This document shows, one piece after another, positions 53,537-64,000 of a DNA stretch of 64,000 bases. Positions within the stretch are counted from its first letter, which is position 1. Every line of letters begins with the position of its first letter. The stretch spans positions 4,721,001 to 4,785,000 of the forward strand of contig AP017605.1 of the NCBI GenBank assembly GCA_002356515.1, written 5' to 3'. Under the pieces are notes generated by a model. That model did not search any database. It was not told the DNA's origin and saw nothing but the letters and a program-made list of their open reading frames with translations. The translations under genes and the position numbers were made by a program. Source of the stretch: Mesorhizobium loti. Its GTDB lineage: Bacteria > Pseudomonadota > Alphaproteobacteria > Rhizobiales > Rhizobiaceae.

Positions 53537-54685
53537 ATGACTCCAAGGAAATTCCAGGAGAAGCAAAAAGCAAAAGCCCAGCGGATTTGGGCGCCTGTCC
53601 GCGGGCAGCGCCCAGCAATTTTCGCCGGCCTGGTCTTGCTCTCTGGTCTGTTCACCTGGGGCGCGACCCCGGCAGTTGCAGCCGGTACACCGACTGGCAC
53701 GACATCGGCCAGTTCGGCTGCCGAGGACACCGCGCATCTTTCTGCCGTGGGCTTTGAAGTCGTTCGTGTTCCCGATGGCGACGAGCCGCCGCTAGCTGCC
53801 GGTATCTGGTACCCGACCTCAGCCGAGCCGCGCGATGTGCCGCTGGAAAACTTCAAGCAACACGTCGCGCCTTCCGGTCTTGTAAAAGGCCATGCGCTGC
53901 CGCTTATCGTGATTTCGCATGGCGGCGGCGGATCCTATGCCGGTCATTATGATACGGCGATCGCCTTGGCGAGAGCCGGCTTCGTTGTCGCCGCGGTCAG
54001 CCATGCCGGTGACACTTTCGACGACCAGAGCAAGGTGCTGATGCTATGGCGCCGACCCGCCCAACTGAGCCGGCTGATCGATTTCATGCTGACGGACTGG
54101 CAGGGACATGCAGACATCGATCCGCAGCGCATCGGTGCCTTCGGATTCTCGAATGGCGGCTTCACCGTGCTCGTCGAAGCGGGCGGAATACCTGATCTCG
54201 GCAGGATCGACCCATACTGTGCGGCAAATCCCCAGCATGATCTTTGCACGACGCTGGCGAAAGCGGGGGTCCATTCCGTTGCGCAAGCGGCCCAGCCACC
54301 TCCGGATGCGTGGAAGCCTGATCGGCGGATCCGCGCCATCGCAGCCGCCGCGCCCGCGTTCGGCTTCACCTTTGACCGCGCCGGCCTCGCTTCGGTTCAG
54401 ATCCCGGTGCTCCTGTGGCGGGCCGCCAACGACCGGCATCAACCCGACCCCTGGTACGAGGAGCCCGTGCGCTCGGCGCTGCCTCGACCGCCGGAGTATC
54501 ATGTCGAGCCCCTGGCAGGCCACTATGCGTTCCTGCCGCCTTGCAGCACTCGCCTGCGCGCCATTGCGCCCATGGCTTGCGTTGACGCACCCGGCTTCGA
54601 CCGGGCCGCGTTCCATCAACGTCTGAACGCCGCCCTGGCAGACTTCTTCAGCGCATCGCTACAGTCTCAAAGCCCGTCGCATTGA
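53537..54685 (+). CDS. Exported alpha/beta hydrolase (dienelactone hydrolase-like)
   Basis: 382 residues with a long basic N-terminus and one hydrophobic segment (AIFAGLVLLSGLFTWGATPAVAAG) that looks like a signal peptide. The hydrolase domain shows the oxyanion HGGGGSYAGHYD, the nucleophile elbow GFSNGG with Ser as catalytic residue, and a C-terminal His in LAGHYAF. Four cysteines in the cap (DPYCAANPQHDLC, PPCSTR, PMACVD) suggest disulfides in the periplasm. Similar proteins act on esters or lipids, but the substrate is unknown. Start at 53537 follows AGGAAG. Confidence 0.85.
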   Translation: MTPRKFQEKQKAKAQRIWAPVRGQRPAIFAGLVLLSGLFTWGATPAVAAGTPTGTTSASSAAEDTAHLSAVGFEVVRVPDGDEPPLAAGIWYPTSAEPRDVPLENFKQHVAPSGLVKGHALPLIVISHGGGGSYAGHYDTAIALARAGFVVAAVSHAGDTFDDQSKVLMLWRRPAQLSRLIDFMLTDWQGHADIDPQRIGAFGFSNGGFTVLVEAGGIPDLGRIDPYCAANPQHDLCTTLAKAGVHSVAQAAQPPPDAWKPDRRIRAIAAAAPAFGFTFDRAGLASVQIPVLLWRAANDRHQPDPWYEEPVRSALPRPPEYHVEPLAGHYAFLPPCSTRLRAIAPMACVDAPGFDRAAFHQRLNAALADFFSASLQSQSPSH

Positions 54686-54727
54686 AGCGGATTCAGCCGC
54701 CGCGCTTTAAGCTCTTGCGCATGTTGT

Positions 54728-54758
54728 TCGCCCAAAACCGCTGCGCAGTCTTGGGCGA
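54728..54758. repeat. Palindromic repeat at the 3' end of gyrB
   Basis: TCGCCCAA (54728-54735) and TTGGGCGA (54751-54758) flank CTGCGCAG, itself a perfect palindrome. The arrangement CCCAAAACCGCTGCGCA...TTGGGCGAC is one I recall as an abundant intergenic unit in Mesorhizobium and related genomes. Being just past the gyrB stop, it may also help terminate or stabilise its mRNA. Confidence 0.65.
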
Positions 54759-54764
54759 CAAGCA

Positions 54765-57242
<2,478 letters not shown>

Positions 57243-57310
57243 CTATTGTCTAGATGCCGCTTTTACAGCGCGAAAAATCGGCCCCGAATCGCGCGTCTGA
57301 TATGTGCTAG

Positions 57311-57338
57311 ATATAGGCGCTAAAGGCGGTTTTTCCAA
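57311..57338 (-). promoter_or_regulatory. Probable sigma-70 promoter of gyrB
   Basis: On the minus strand TTGGAA (57338-57333) and CTATAT (57316-57311) with a 16-base spacer closely match the rhizobial housekeeping consensus. Transcription would start near 57304, giving a leader of about 68 bases before the gyrB ATG at 57236. Confidence 0.55.
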
Positions 57339-57381
57339 GGTTTGCGGGTATTTCCGGACCGAATCCCGGGCTGGCAGCCGG

Positions 57382-60048
57382 CTATTTTTTTCGGACACCG
57401 AATTTGGCGAGAAGATTGCGTAAATATTTGATCGTGGGCTTGTCCCGGGGCGCCAGCCGGCCCGTGCGGTCGAGCTCCAGCGTCAGGTTCAGCGCCTTGG
57501 TCAGCACCGCCTTCGGATCCTTCGCCACATAGGCATAGTTGATGTAGGCCTGCACCAGATCGAATTGCCAGATCGCATTGTTCGGATCGGACTGGGCGAG
57601 TTTCTGGCGGATGCCGAGGCTGGCTTCGAAGGCCTTTTTGGAGCCCTCGAAGTGGCGCTGCTTGGTCTCCAGCATGCCGATTTCCGACAGCGTGATCGAC
57701 AGGTCGCGTTGCCAGTCGGAATTGGCCGGGTCGAGCTTCGCCAGCCGGTCGGCAATGGCAAGACTGTCCTGATAGTTTTGCAGTGCGCCGCTGACATCGC
57801 CCTGGGCATCAAGCACACCGGCAACCTTTTCCAGACAGACCGACAGGTCGCGCTGCCATTCGGTGTTGCCGGGATCATCAGCCGCAAGGTCACGCGCGAC
57901 GGCCAGCGCTTGCTGATAGGAAGCCAGCGCTGCCGGCCAGTTCTCCTGGTCGTTGAGCGCGTTGCCGATCTTGGCGTAACTGATCGACAGGTCGCGCTTC
58001 AGGTCGGTATCGTTAGGGTCACGGCGCACCATTTCCTCGGCGATCGCCTGGCTCTTGGTGTAGGCCACGAGCGCAGCGGCGGCGTCGCCGCGCTGGCGCA
58101 GCAGGTCACCGATCCTGTCGTGGCTGACGGAAACAGCGCGCTGGCGCTCAGGGTCATCGGGCTTGTTCTCGGCCAGCACGAGGCGAATTCTCAGGCTCTC
58201 TTCAAAGGCCGTCTGGGCGCCGTCCAGCTGTCCGGCGGTCCGGGCAAGGTCGCCGATTTCGTCATAGGTTATGGTCAGGTCGCGCAGCAGATAGGCGCTG
58301 TTCGGCTCGGCATCGGCCAAACGCTGCTTGATCGACAGGCTTTGCTGATAGGCCTGGGCCGCCGCACCCACATCGCCTTGCGTCGCCAGCACGTTGCCGA
58401 TCTTGTCATTGGCCATGGCAAGATCACCGAGCCAGTCTTTCTTGTCCGGCACGCTTGCGGTCAGGTTCTGCAACATGTCCCTGGCCGCCTCATAGTTTTC
58501 CAGGGAGGTTGGCAGGTCGCCTTGCGCCATCTCAGTGTTGGCGAGCTTGATATGGGCGATGGCGAGATCGCGCTTCACGCTGGGGTCGGTTTCCTGACGC
58601 GACCGCTGCTCGAGATTGGCCAACAGTGCGGTGAAGGCGCGGCCGGCCGCCTCGACATTGCCCACCGTCGTATAGAGAATACCGAGTTCCTCCAGCGTGC
58701 GGCTCTGGCGGTCGGCCTGCTCCAGATTGAGTGAGGTCTGCCCGGCCTCGCCATACAGTGCCAGCACCGATTCATAGTCACTGATGGCCGTGGTGTAGTC
58801 GAGGTCGGCGCGTGCCGCGCCACCGGAGAGGAAGCGCGTCGCGGCCTCGGACAGGGTGCGGCTGACGAAATTGACCTTCAACGCCTGACGCGAAACATTG
58901 TCGATGTCGGCGGCCTTGGCGAGCAGGGCGCGGGCACCGTCGAAGACTCCGAGCGAAAGCTGCTCTTCGGCCTGCCGGCGCAGTTCCGTCACCTGGGGGT
59001 CGTCGGAGGCGAGCGTCTTCATTTCGCTGCGCACCTTGACGAAGGCGTCGGCGGCCTCGCGCAGCCGGGCATTCAGGCTGTCGGCCGAGAGATGGCTGGT
59101 GTCGGCGCTGATCAGCGCGCCATAGAGCGGCGCCAGCGGCATGTCGGCATCGCTGGCGATCTGCTCGACCTCGCCGCGCATTTCCGGCGTCACATCGGCC
59201 ATGGCCAGCAGCAGCCGTTCGCGCTCCGGCAATTGTTCCTTGGCGGCAGCGGCGAAGAACAGTTTCGGCAGGCCGCTTTCGACATAGGGCAGCTGCTTGC
59301 CGCGCGAGAGGTCATAGACCTCCTGCTGCACCAAGGTCAGCACCGAGCGGATTTCGAGCCCGTCCGTGCCGAGATATTTGGTCAGCGCCGTTGTGAACGG
59401 CGAGTTCTGGCCGGTGCCGTCGGCCGCCGTTTCGCCGGGTGCGGCCGAGAAGGCGAACAGGATGTTTTCCGCCCGGCCGACGCGGCCGAGGCCCGGCTTG
59501 ACCTTGTCGGCGACATCCTTTGCCAGTGACGTCGCGCCGCGCCCTTCGCCACCGTTACCCGAGAACGGATCGCTGCGGCAGGCGTCGAGCACGATCAACC
59601 CGACCTTGGCGGTGGCGGCGACTGCAGCGCGCACTTCTTCCAGCGGCAGGCTTGTCTTGTCCAGTTGATCGAGCGAGGAGGCGTCGGCATCGACCGGCAG
59701 CAGCCGGTTGTCGCCCGAGATCTCGACGCCATGGCCGGAGAAATAGACCAGGGCGACATCGGCGCCCTTGGCATCCTCGCGAAAGTCGTCGAGCGCGCGC
59801 CGCATGCGCCGCAGATCACGGTCGGTTTCGAGCACCACCTCGAAGCCGAGCTTCTTCAGCGCCGATTGCATCGCCTCGCCGTCATGGATGGGATTGGCGA
59901 GCGGCCGCACCAGCCGGTAGTCGTCCTCCGCCATGACCAGTGCCACACGCCGTTCCGCCGCCGCGGTGGCGGTGGTCGCAATCATCAGCAGCAAGGCAAA
60001 CAGCAAGCGCAAGTCGAACCGCCCCCGGCTCAGTCCTTTGCCAACCAT
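57382..60048 (-). CDS. Exported caspase-like (peptidase C14) protein with TPR-type repeats, copy 1
   Basis: 888 residues. A signal peptide (LRLLFALLLMIATTATAAAE) is followed by a caspase fold with the catalytic dyad His106 (YFSGHGVEI) and Cys157 (VLDACRSDPF), so the enzyme looks active and exported. From about residue 330 the protein consists of helical repeats; about eight are ~52-residue TPR-like units with the signature WQRDLS...IGD (for example NTEWQRDLSVCLEKVAGVL). Bacterial caspase homologues usually cut after Arg or Lys. The caspase half is nearly identical to that of the next gene, while the repeats differ. Start at 60048 with AGAGAT upstream. Function unknown. Confidence 0.88.
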   Translation of the reverse strand: MVGKGLSRGRFDLRLLFALLLMIATTATAAAERRVALVMAEDDYRLVRPLANPIHDGEAMQSALKKLGFEVVLETDRDLRRMRRALDDFREDAKGADVALVYFSGHGVEISGDNRLLPVDADASSLDQLDKTSLPLEEVRAAVAATAKVGLIVLDACRSDPFSGNGGEGRGATSLAKDVADKVKPGLGRVGRAENILFAFSAAPGETAADGTGQNSPFTTALTKYLGTDGLEIRSVLTLVQQEVYDLSRGKQLPYVESGLPKLFFAAAAKEQLPERERLLLAMADVTPEMRGEVEQIASDADMPLAPLYGALISADTSHLSADSLNARLREAADAFVKVRSEMKTLASDDPQVTELRRQAEEQLSLGVFDGARALLAKAADIDNVSRQALKVNFVSRTLSEAATRFLSGGAARADLDYTTAISDYESVLALYGEAGQTSLNLEQADRQSRTLEELGILYTTVGNVEAAGRAFTALLANLEQRSRQETDPSVKRDLAIAHIKLANTEMAQGDLPTSLENYEAARDMLQNLTASVPDKKDWLGDLAMANDKIGNVLATQGDVGAAAQAYQQSLSIKQRLADAEPNSAYLLRDLTITYDEIGDLARTAGQLDGAQTAFEESLRIRLVLAENKPDDPERQRAVSVSHDRIGDLLRQRGDAAAALVAYTKSQAIAEEMVRRDPNDTDLKRDLSISYAKIGNALNDQENWPAALASYQQALAVARDLAADDPGNTEWQRDLSVCLEKVAGVLDAQGDVSGALQNYQDSLAIADRLAKLDPANSDWQRDLSITLSEIGMLETKQRHFEGSKKAFEASLGIRQKLAQSDPNNAIWQFDLVQAYINYAYVAKDPKAVLTKALNLTLELDRTGRLAPRDKPTIKYLRNLLAKFGVRKK

Positions 60049-60094
60049 TCCATCTCTTTATGGCGCGAGCAAGCCGGGCCGAAAACCGGCTCTT

Positions 60095-62728
60095 TCATTT
60101 GGCCGGGGCGTCGAGCTGCTTGAGCCGCTTGCGCAGTTCATCGGGAATCCAGGCGTCCGCGGGCGAGAGGATTCCGGCCTGCTGCATGTCGGAGGCGATT
60201 TTGAGGGCCGCCGTCAAATTCGAACGGACATCGAGACCCATCTCGGCCATTTTGAAATGGCCGATGACCATATCGCGCAGCCACATCGAATTGTCCGGAT
60301 CGATCGCAGAGAAGCGCTCGGAGATATCGAGCGACTGCTGGTAGAATTGGGTGGCGAGATCCTTGTTGCCCGATCTTGCCAGGAGATCGCCGATCTTGCC
60401 GCAATTGATCGCCAGATCGCGTTGCCAGAGGCTGTTGCTGGCGTCGTTTCCAGTCAGGGCGAGAGATGCGTCGAGTGCTGATTTGTAGGCGGTCAGCGCC
60501 GCTCCCGGCTCGCCATTCGCCAGATGGGCGTCGCCCAGCTTGCTGTAGTTGATTTCGAGATCACGCAGCCATCGTGTGTTGCTCTGGTCGGTCTTGACCA
60601 GCGATTCCCAGATGTGATTGGCCTCGTTGAACGCGGTCAGAGCCTCTGCATTTGCCTGCAGCATCAGCTGCGCGTCGCCGATGCTGTCATGAAGGATCGC
60701 GATATCCCGCTGGCCTTCGAGATTTTCCGGATCGGCGCTGGCAAGGGCCGAACTCAGGCTCAGGCCGGCCTGATAGGAAACGATGGCGTTCTTGTACTCG
60801 CCCAAGATCTGCAAGCTGTCGCCGATCTTGGTGTAGGAGACGCAGAGATCGCGCTGCCAGGAGAGATTGGCGGGGTCCAGCTCCGTCAGCTTGCGCCATA
60901 TGGCAAAGCCCGAACTGAAGGCGTCGAGCGCCCGGTTGTAGTCGCCCTCCATGATCAGCACGTCGCCGATCGAGTCGTGGGCCACGCCCAGCCGGCGCTG
61001 CCAGTTGATGTTGTCGGGGTCAAGTCCGACCACCCGTTTGGAAATCTCCAGCGCCTTCTGGTAATAGGGCATCGCGTCCTTGAGATTGCCCTGCGAGCGC
61101 ATGACGTAGCCGATCCGGTCGTAGGCAAAGGAAAGATCGCTCTGCCATTCGAGTTCGGTCGGGGCCGCGGCAGCCACCTTCTCGGCGATATCCGCCGATG
61201 CCTGGTAATCGGCCAGGCCGTCGGCGAGCTTACCTTGGGCGACGGCGGTATCGCCCATCTTGTCCAGACTGAGCGAAACATCCCGCTGCCAGAAAACGTT
61301 GTTCGGATCGGTGCCAGAGCGCCTTGTCGATCCTTCATTCCATTCCTTGTAGATCCTGGCGGCGTCATCCAGCCTGCCCAGCGTCGTGTAGACATCGCCG
61401 AGCCGGGCAAGCGTGAGAAGCTGCTGCAGTCGGTCGTCCGCCGGAATGTCCTCGCCATTGACCTCGCGATAAAGCGCTGTCGCCTTCTCATAGCCATCGG
61501 CGGCCAATTGATATCTGAGCAAAGCGCTTGCCGCGCCGCCCTCCAGCGAATGGGTTGCCGCTTCCGAAAGCGTGCGTTCGACATAATTGGCCTTGAGCCG
61601 CTGGCGCGAATTCCTGTCGATGCCGGCGGCCTCGGCGAGCTTGGCGCGAGCGGCATCGAAAGCGCCCAGCGAAAGCTGCCGTTCCGCATCCTGCCGCAAC
61701 TGCGTCACCTCGGGATCGCCAGAGGCCAGCGTGGTCATTTCCCGTTGCACCTTGACGAAGGCATCCGCGGCTTCCCTGAGCTTGGCCGAGCGCTGCTCGG
61801 GACCGAGCGCAGCAAGATTTTTCGACAGCAGCGCGCCATAGAGCGGCGCCAGCGGCATGTCGGCATCGCTGGCGATTTGCTCGACCTCGCCGCGCATTTC
61901 CGGCGTCACATCCGCCATGGCCAGCAGCAGCCGTTCGCGCTCCGGCAATTGTTCCTTGGCGGCGGCGGCGAAGAACAGTTTCGGCAGGCCGCTTTCGACA
62001 TAGGGTAGCTGCTTGCCGCGCGAGAGGTCATAGACCTCCTGCTGCACCAAGGTCAGCACCGAGCGGATTTCGAGCCCGTCCGTGCCGAGATATTTGGTCA
62101 GCGCCGTTGTGAAGGGTGAGTTCTGGCCGGTGCCGTCGGCCGCCGTTTCGCCGGGTGCGGCCGAGAAGGCGAACAGGATGTTTTCCGCCCGGCCGACGCG
62201 GCCAAGGCCCGGCTTGACCTTGTCGGCGACATCCTTTGCCAGTGACGTCGCGCCGCGCCCTTCGCCACCGCTACCCGAGAACGGATCGCTGCGGCAGGCG
62301 TCGAGCACGATCAACCCGACCTTGGCGGTGGCGGCGACTGCAGCGCGCACTTCTTCCAGCGGCAGGCTTGTCTTGTCCAGTTGATCGAGCGAGGAGGCGT
62401 CGGCATCGACCGGCAACAGCCGGTTGTCGCCCGATATCTCGACGCCATGGCCGGAAAAATAGACGAGCGCCACATCGGCGCCCTTGGCATCGTCGCGAAA
62501 GTCGTCGAGCGCGCGCCGCATGCGCCGCAGATCACGGTCGGTTTCGAGCACCACCTCGAAGCCGAGCTTCTTCAGCGCCGATTGCATCGCCTCGCCGTCA
62601 TGGATGGGATTGGCGAGCGGCCGCACCAGCCGGTAGTCGTCCTCCGCCATGACCAGTGCCACACGCCGTTCCGCCGCCGCGGTGGCGGTGGTCGCAATCA
62701 TCAGCAGCAAGGCAAGCAGCAAACGCAA
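60095..62728 (-). CDS. Exported caspase-like (peptidase C14) protein with TPR-type repeats, copy 2
   Basis: 877 residues from the TTG at 62728, giving MRLLLALLLMIATTATAAAE as signal peptide. His94 and Cys145 form the catalytic dyad. Up to PLAPLYGAL (about 270 residues) it differs from copy 1 at only about three positions, then the proteins diverge; here about eight WQRDL-type repeats follow (NVFWQRDVSLSLDKMGD, NLSWQRDLCVSYTKIGD and others). At the position aligned with copy 1's ATG this gene has ATT (62764), so its start is either TTG 62728 or a rare ATT. It is 46 bp upstream of copy 1 on the same strand and likely co-transcribed. Confidence 0.87.
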   Translation of the reverse strand: MRLLLALLLMIATTATAAAERRVALVMAEDDYRLVRPLANPIHDGEAMQSALKKLGFEVVLETDRDLRRMRRALDDFRDDAKGADVALVYFSGHGVEISGDNRLLPVDADASSLDQLDKTSLPLEEVRAAVAATAKVGLIVLDACRSDPFSGSGGEGRGATSLAKDVADKVKPGLGRVGRAENILFAFSAAPGETAADGTGQNSPFTTALTKYLGTDGLEIRSVLTLVQQEVYDLSRGKQLPYVESGLPKLFFAAAAKEQLPERERLLLAMADVTPEMRGEVEQIASDADMPLAPLYGALLSKNLAALGPEQRSAKLREAADAFVKVQREMTTLASGDPEVTQLRQDAERQLSLGAFDAARAKLAEAAGIDRNSRQRLKANYVERTLSEAATHSLEGGAASALLRYQLAADGYEKATALYREVNGEDIPADDRLQQLLTLARLGDVYTTLGRLDDAARIYKEWNEGSTRRSGTDPNNVFWQRDVSLSLDKMGDTAVAQGKLADGLADYQASADIAEKVAAAAPTELEWQSDLSFAYDRIGYVMRSQGNLKDAMPYYQKALEISKRVVGLDPDNINWQRRLGVAHDSIGDVLIMEGDYNRALDAFSSGFAIWRKLTELDPANLSWQRDLCVSYTKIGDSLQILGEYKNAIVSYQAGLSLSSALASADPENLEGQRDIAILHDSIGDAQLMLQANAEALTAFNEANHIWESLVKTDQSNTRWLRDLEINYSKLGDAHLANGEPGAALTAYKSALDASLALTGNDASNSLWQRDLAINCGKIGDLLARSGNKDLATQFYQQSLDISERFSAIDPDNSMWLRDMVIGHFKMAEMGLDVRSNLTAALKIASDMQQAGILSPADAWIPDELRKRLKQLDAPAK

Positions 62729-62816
62729 ATCGAACCGCCCCCGGCTCAGTCGCGTGCTGACAATTCCACCTCTTTATGGCGCGAGCAAGCCGGGCATTTG
62801 GTCAGAACCGGCTCGT

Positions 62817-63386
62817 TCAGCCAGCGCGCAGCGGTTTCAATGCTTCGCTCCAGCGCAACAACTCGTCCAGCATGGCCTTGGCGCCGCCCGCCACCTGTTC
62901 GCTGGCGCTGAAGGCGCCGTTTTCGTCGAGCAGTTTCTGGTACATCGGCAGCGCGACGCCCTCGGGGATCGGCATGATCCCCACCGCGGCCAGCAGCGGC
63001 TTCAGCGCCTGCGCTGCGCGCAGGCCGCCGGAAACGCCGCCATAGCTGAGGATGGCGGCGGGCTTGTATTTCCATTCTCGCAGCAGGTAGTCGACGGCGT
63101 TGACGATCGCCGGGGCTGCGAAATAATTATACTCCGGCGCCACGAAGACGAAGGCGTCGGCGGCGTCTATCGCCTTCGACCAGGCCTTGGTGTGATCGTT
63201 CTGGTAGTTGCGAAGCCTTGGATGATGCGGCTCGTCCAGCACCGGCAGGTGGAACGCGGCAATGTCGGTCAGCACCGGCTCGAATTTCCCGTGTTCGCGC
63301 GCGAACGTCTCCAGCCATTCGGCAAAAACCGGTCCGGCGCGGCCCGGCCGCGTGCTGCCGATGATGATGTTCAACTGGTGCTTCAA
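62817..63386 (-). CDS. NADPH-dependent FMN reductase-family protein
   Basis: Flavodoxin-like oxidoreductase of 189 residues. IIIGSTRPGRAGPVFAEWLE is the FMN phosphate loop, VFVAPEYNYFAAPAIVNAVDYL the PEYN motif and ILSYGGVSGGLRAAQAL the third flavin contact. It probably reduces FMN or quinones with NAD(P)H. The frame opens to 63479, but the TTG at 63386 has a strong AAAGGAG six bases upstream and gives the usual N-terminus, so I prefer it. It lies between the caspase pair and a divergent P450 gene. Confidence 0.88.
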   Translation of the reverse strand: MKHQLNIIIGSTRPGRAGPVFAEWLETFAREHGKFEPVLTDIAAFHLPVLDEPHHPRLRNYQNDHTKAWSKAIDAADAFVFVAPEYNYFAAPAIVNAVDYLLREWKYKPAAILSYGGVSGGLRAAQALKPLLAAVGIMPIPEGVALPMYQKLLDENGAFSASEQVAGGAKAMLDELLRWSEALKPLRAG

Positions 63387-63586
63387 GGCAGGCTCCTTTG
63401 TCAGGCGGTATCTGTTGGTGACTGTCACTACGGCAGTGTGTTCCGGCGGGCAAGGCGGGACGCCTGGTGGCGCGGTCACGATCGAATGAACAGACCATCT
63501 GCTTGGTGCCGTGAATTGCCTGCCGTTCGGTCACATGGACGCCCGGATCGCCAGCCACTACATTGAGGGTAGCAGCGGAGCACTTC

Positions 63587-64000
63587 ATGGACACTCAGCC
63601 CGCCCCCTTTGTCCCGCCCGCACCGAAGCCGCGCACCTCGCCGCCTTCGACGCTGGAGATGATCCGCATCGTCTACCGCAACCCGCTCGAACTGTGGGGC
63701 GAGCCGACCTACAACGAGCCCTGGATATCGGTGAATGGTGTTGGCGGGCATCTGGTCATCGCCAACGATCCCGGCCTCATTCGCCATGTGCTGGTCGACA
63801 ATGCCAAGAACTACAAGATGGCGACGGTGCGCCAGAAGATCCTGCGGCCGATCCTGCGCGATGGACTGCTGACCGCCGAGGGCGAGGTGTGGAAGCGGTC
63901 GCGCAAGGCGATGGCGCCGGTGTTCACGCCACGCCATATCTTCGGCTTTGCCCAGCCGATGCTGAAACGCACCAAGGAGTTCGTCACCCGGTACGAACAG
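63587..64000 (+). CDS. Cytochrome P450, 3' part beyond window edge
   Basis: First 138 residues of a heme-thiolate monooxygenase. The sequence MDTQPAPFVPPAPKPRT, then VGGHLVIANDPGLIRHVLVDNAKNYKM and the helix-C heme-contact block GLLTAEGEVWKRSRKAMAPVFTP identify a P450 of the group related to fatty-acid or CYP4/CYP102-like enzymes. The Cys-ligand region is outside the window. Start at 63587 with GGAG seven bases upstream. It is divergent from the FMN reductase gene, which might be a functional neighbour. Confidence 0.87.
   Translation, partial: MDTQPAPFVPPAPKPRTSPPSTLEMIRIVYRNPLELWGEPTYNEPWISVNGVGGHLVIANDPGLIRHVLVDNAKNYKMATVRQKILRPILRDGLLTAEGEVWKRSRKAMAPVFTPRHIFGFAQPMLKRTKEFVTRYEQ

Noticed and set aside
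60524..62008. 494-codon rightward frame opposite the second caspase gene
   Set aside because: Shadow frame of the TPR repeats; its apparent periodicity only mirrors the repeats on the other strand.

Overview
The window is GC-rich, densely packed chromosomal DNA from an alphaproteobacterium of the Rhizobiales, most likely Mesorhizobium or a close relative. This is inferred from the gene content (split PntAA/PntAB/PntB transhydrogenase, alphaproteobacterial aa3-oxidase subunit IV, PuuE-UraD fusion, fused IorAB-type oxidoreductase), from palindromic intergenic elements of a kind I recall from Mesorhizobium, and from alphaproteobacterial operators (GTTC-N7-GTTC LexA box, TTAA-N7-TTAAC CtrA box). 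I see no tRNA, rRNA, CRISPR array, transposase, integrase or phage gene. It reads as stable core and accessory chromosome, not a mobile island.

Layout. 1-13.2 kb is a purine catabolism cluster: guanine deaminase (guaD), xanthine dehydrogenase (xdhABC), membrane urate oxidase (puuD), HIU hydrolase (uraH), a fused allantoinase/OHCU decarboxylase (puuE-uraD) and a ureidoglycine aminohydrolase cut by the left edge. Together they convert guanine to ureidoglycolate. A pair of flavin monooxygenases and a LysR regulator lie inside the cluster. 13.4-15.2 kb holds a UPF0303 gene overlapping a glycerate 2-kinase gene. 15.5-18.2 kb is a two-gene DNA-repair operon (radical SAM protein plus UdgX) with a LexA box at its start. 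18.3-21.1 kb is a glutamine synthetase-like ligase overlapping a class III aminotransferase.

21-32.4 kb holds regulators and transporters: a MarR repressor with tandem palindromic operators facing a small membrane protein, a WD40 protein, a CobW metallochaperone with a His/Asp-rich loop, another MarR, an AraC, a DUF2000 protein, and a Bcr/CflA-type efflux pump preceded by an apparent leaderless leader peptide and intrinsic-terminator attenuator. A DMT exporter, a LacI regulator, a hydroxyacid dehydrogenase and a small exported protein with a CtrA-like box follow. 32.3-38.7 kb contains a TRAP transporter whose binding-protein gene is separated from dctQM and on the opposite strand, with a class I amidotransferase hydrolase, a VOC protein and a zinc alcohol dehydrogenase around it.

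38.8-54.7 kb contains an orphan LivH-type permease, a CGNR regulator with an overlapping lipoprotein gene, a fused indolepyruvate:ferredoxin oxidoreductase, a GGDEF-EAL protein next to a FeeM-like N-acyl amino acid synthase, two small membrane proteins, the pntAA-pntAB-pntB operon, a 25-codon membrane micropeptide in operon with a larger membrane protein, and an exported alpha/beta hydrolase. 54.7-64 kb holds gyrB, then two tandem exported caspase-TPR proteins whose caspase halves are nearly identical while their TPR halves differ widely, an FMN reductase, and the start of a cytochrome P450 gene.

The observations I rate highest are the putative ribosome-sensing attenuator of the efflux pump, the LexA box on the radical SAM/UdgX operon, and the tandem caspase pair with apparent gene conversion.
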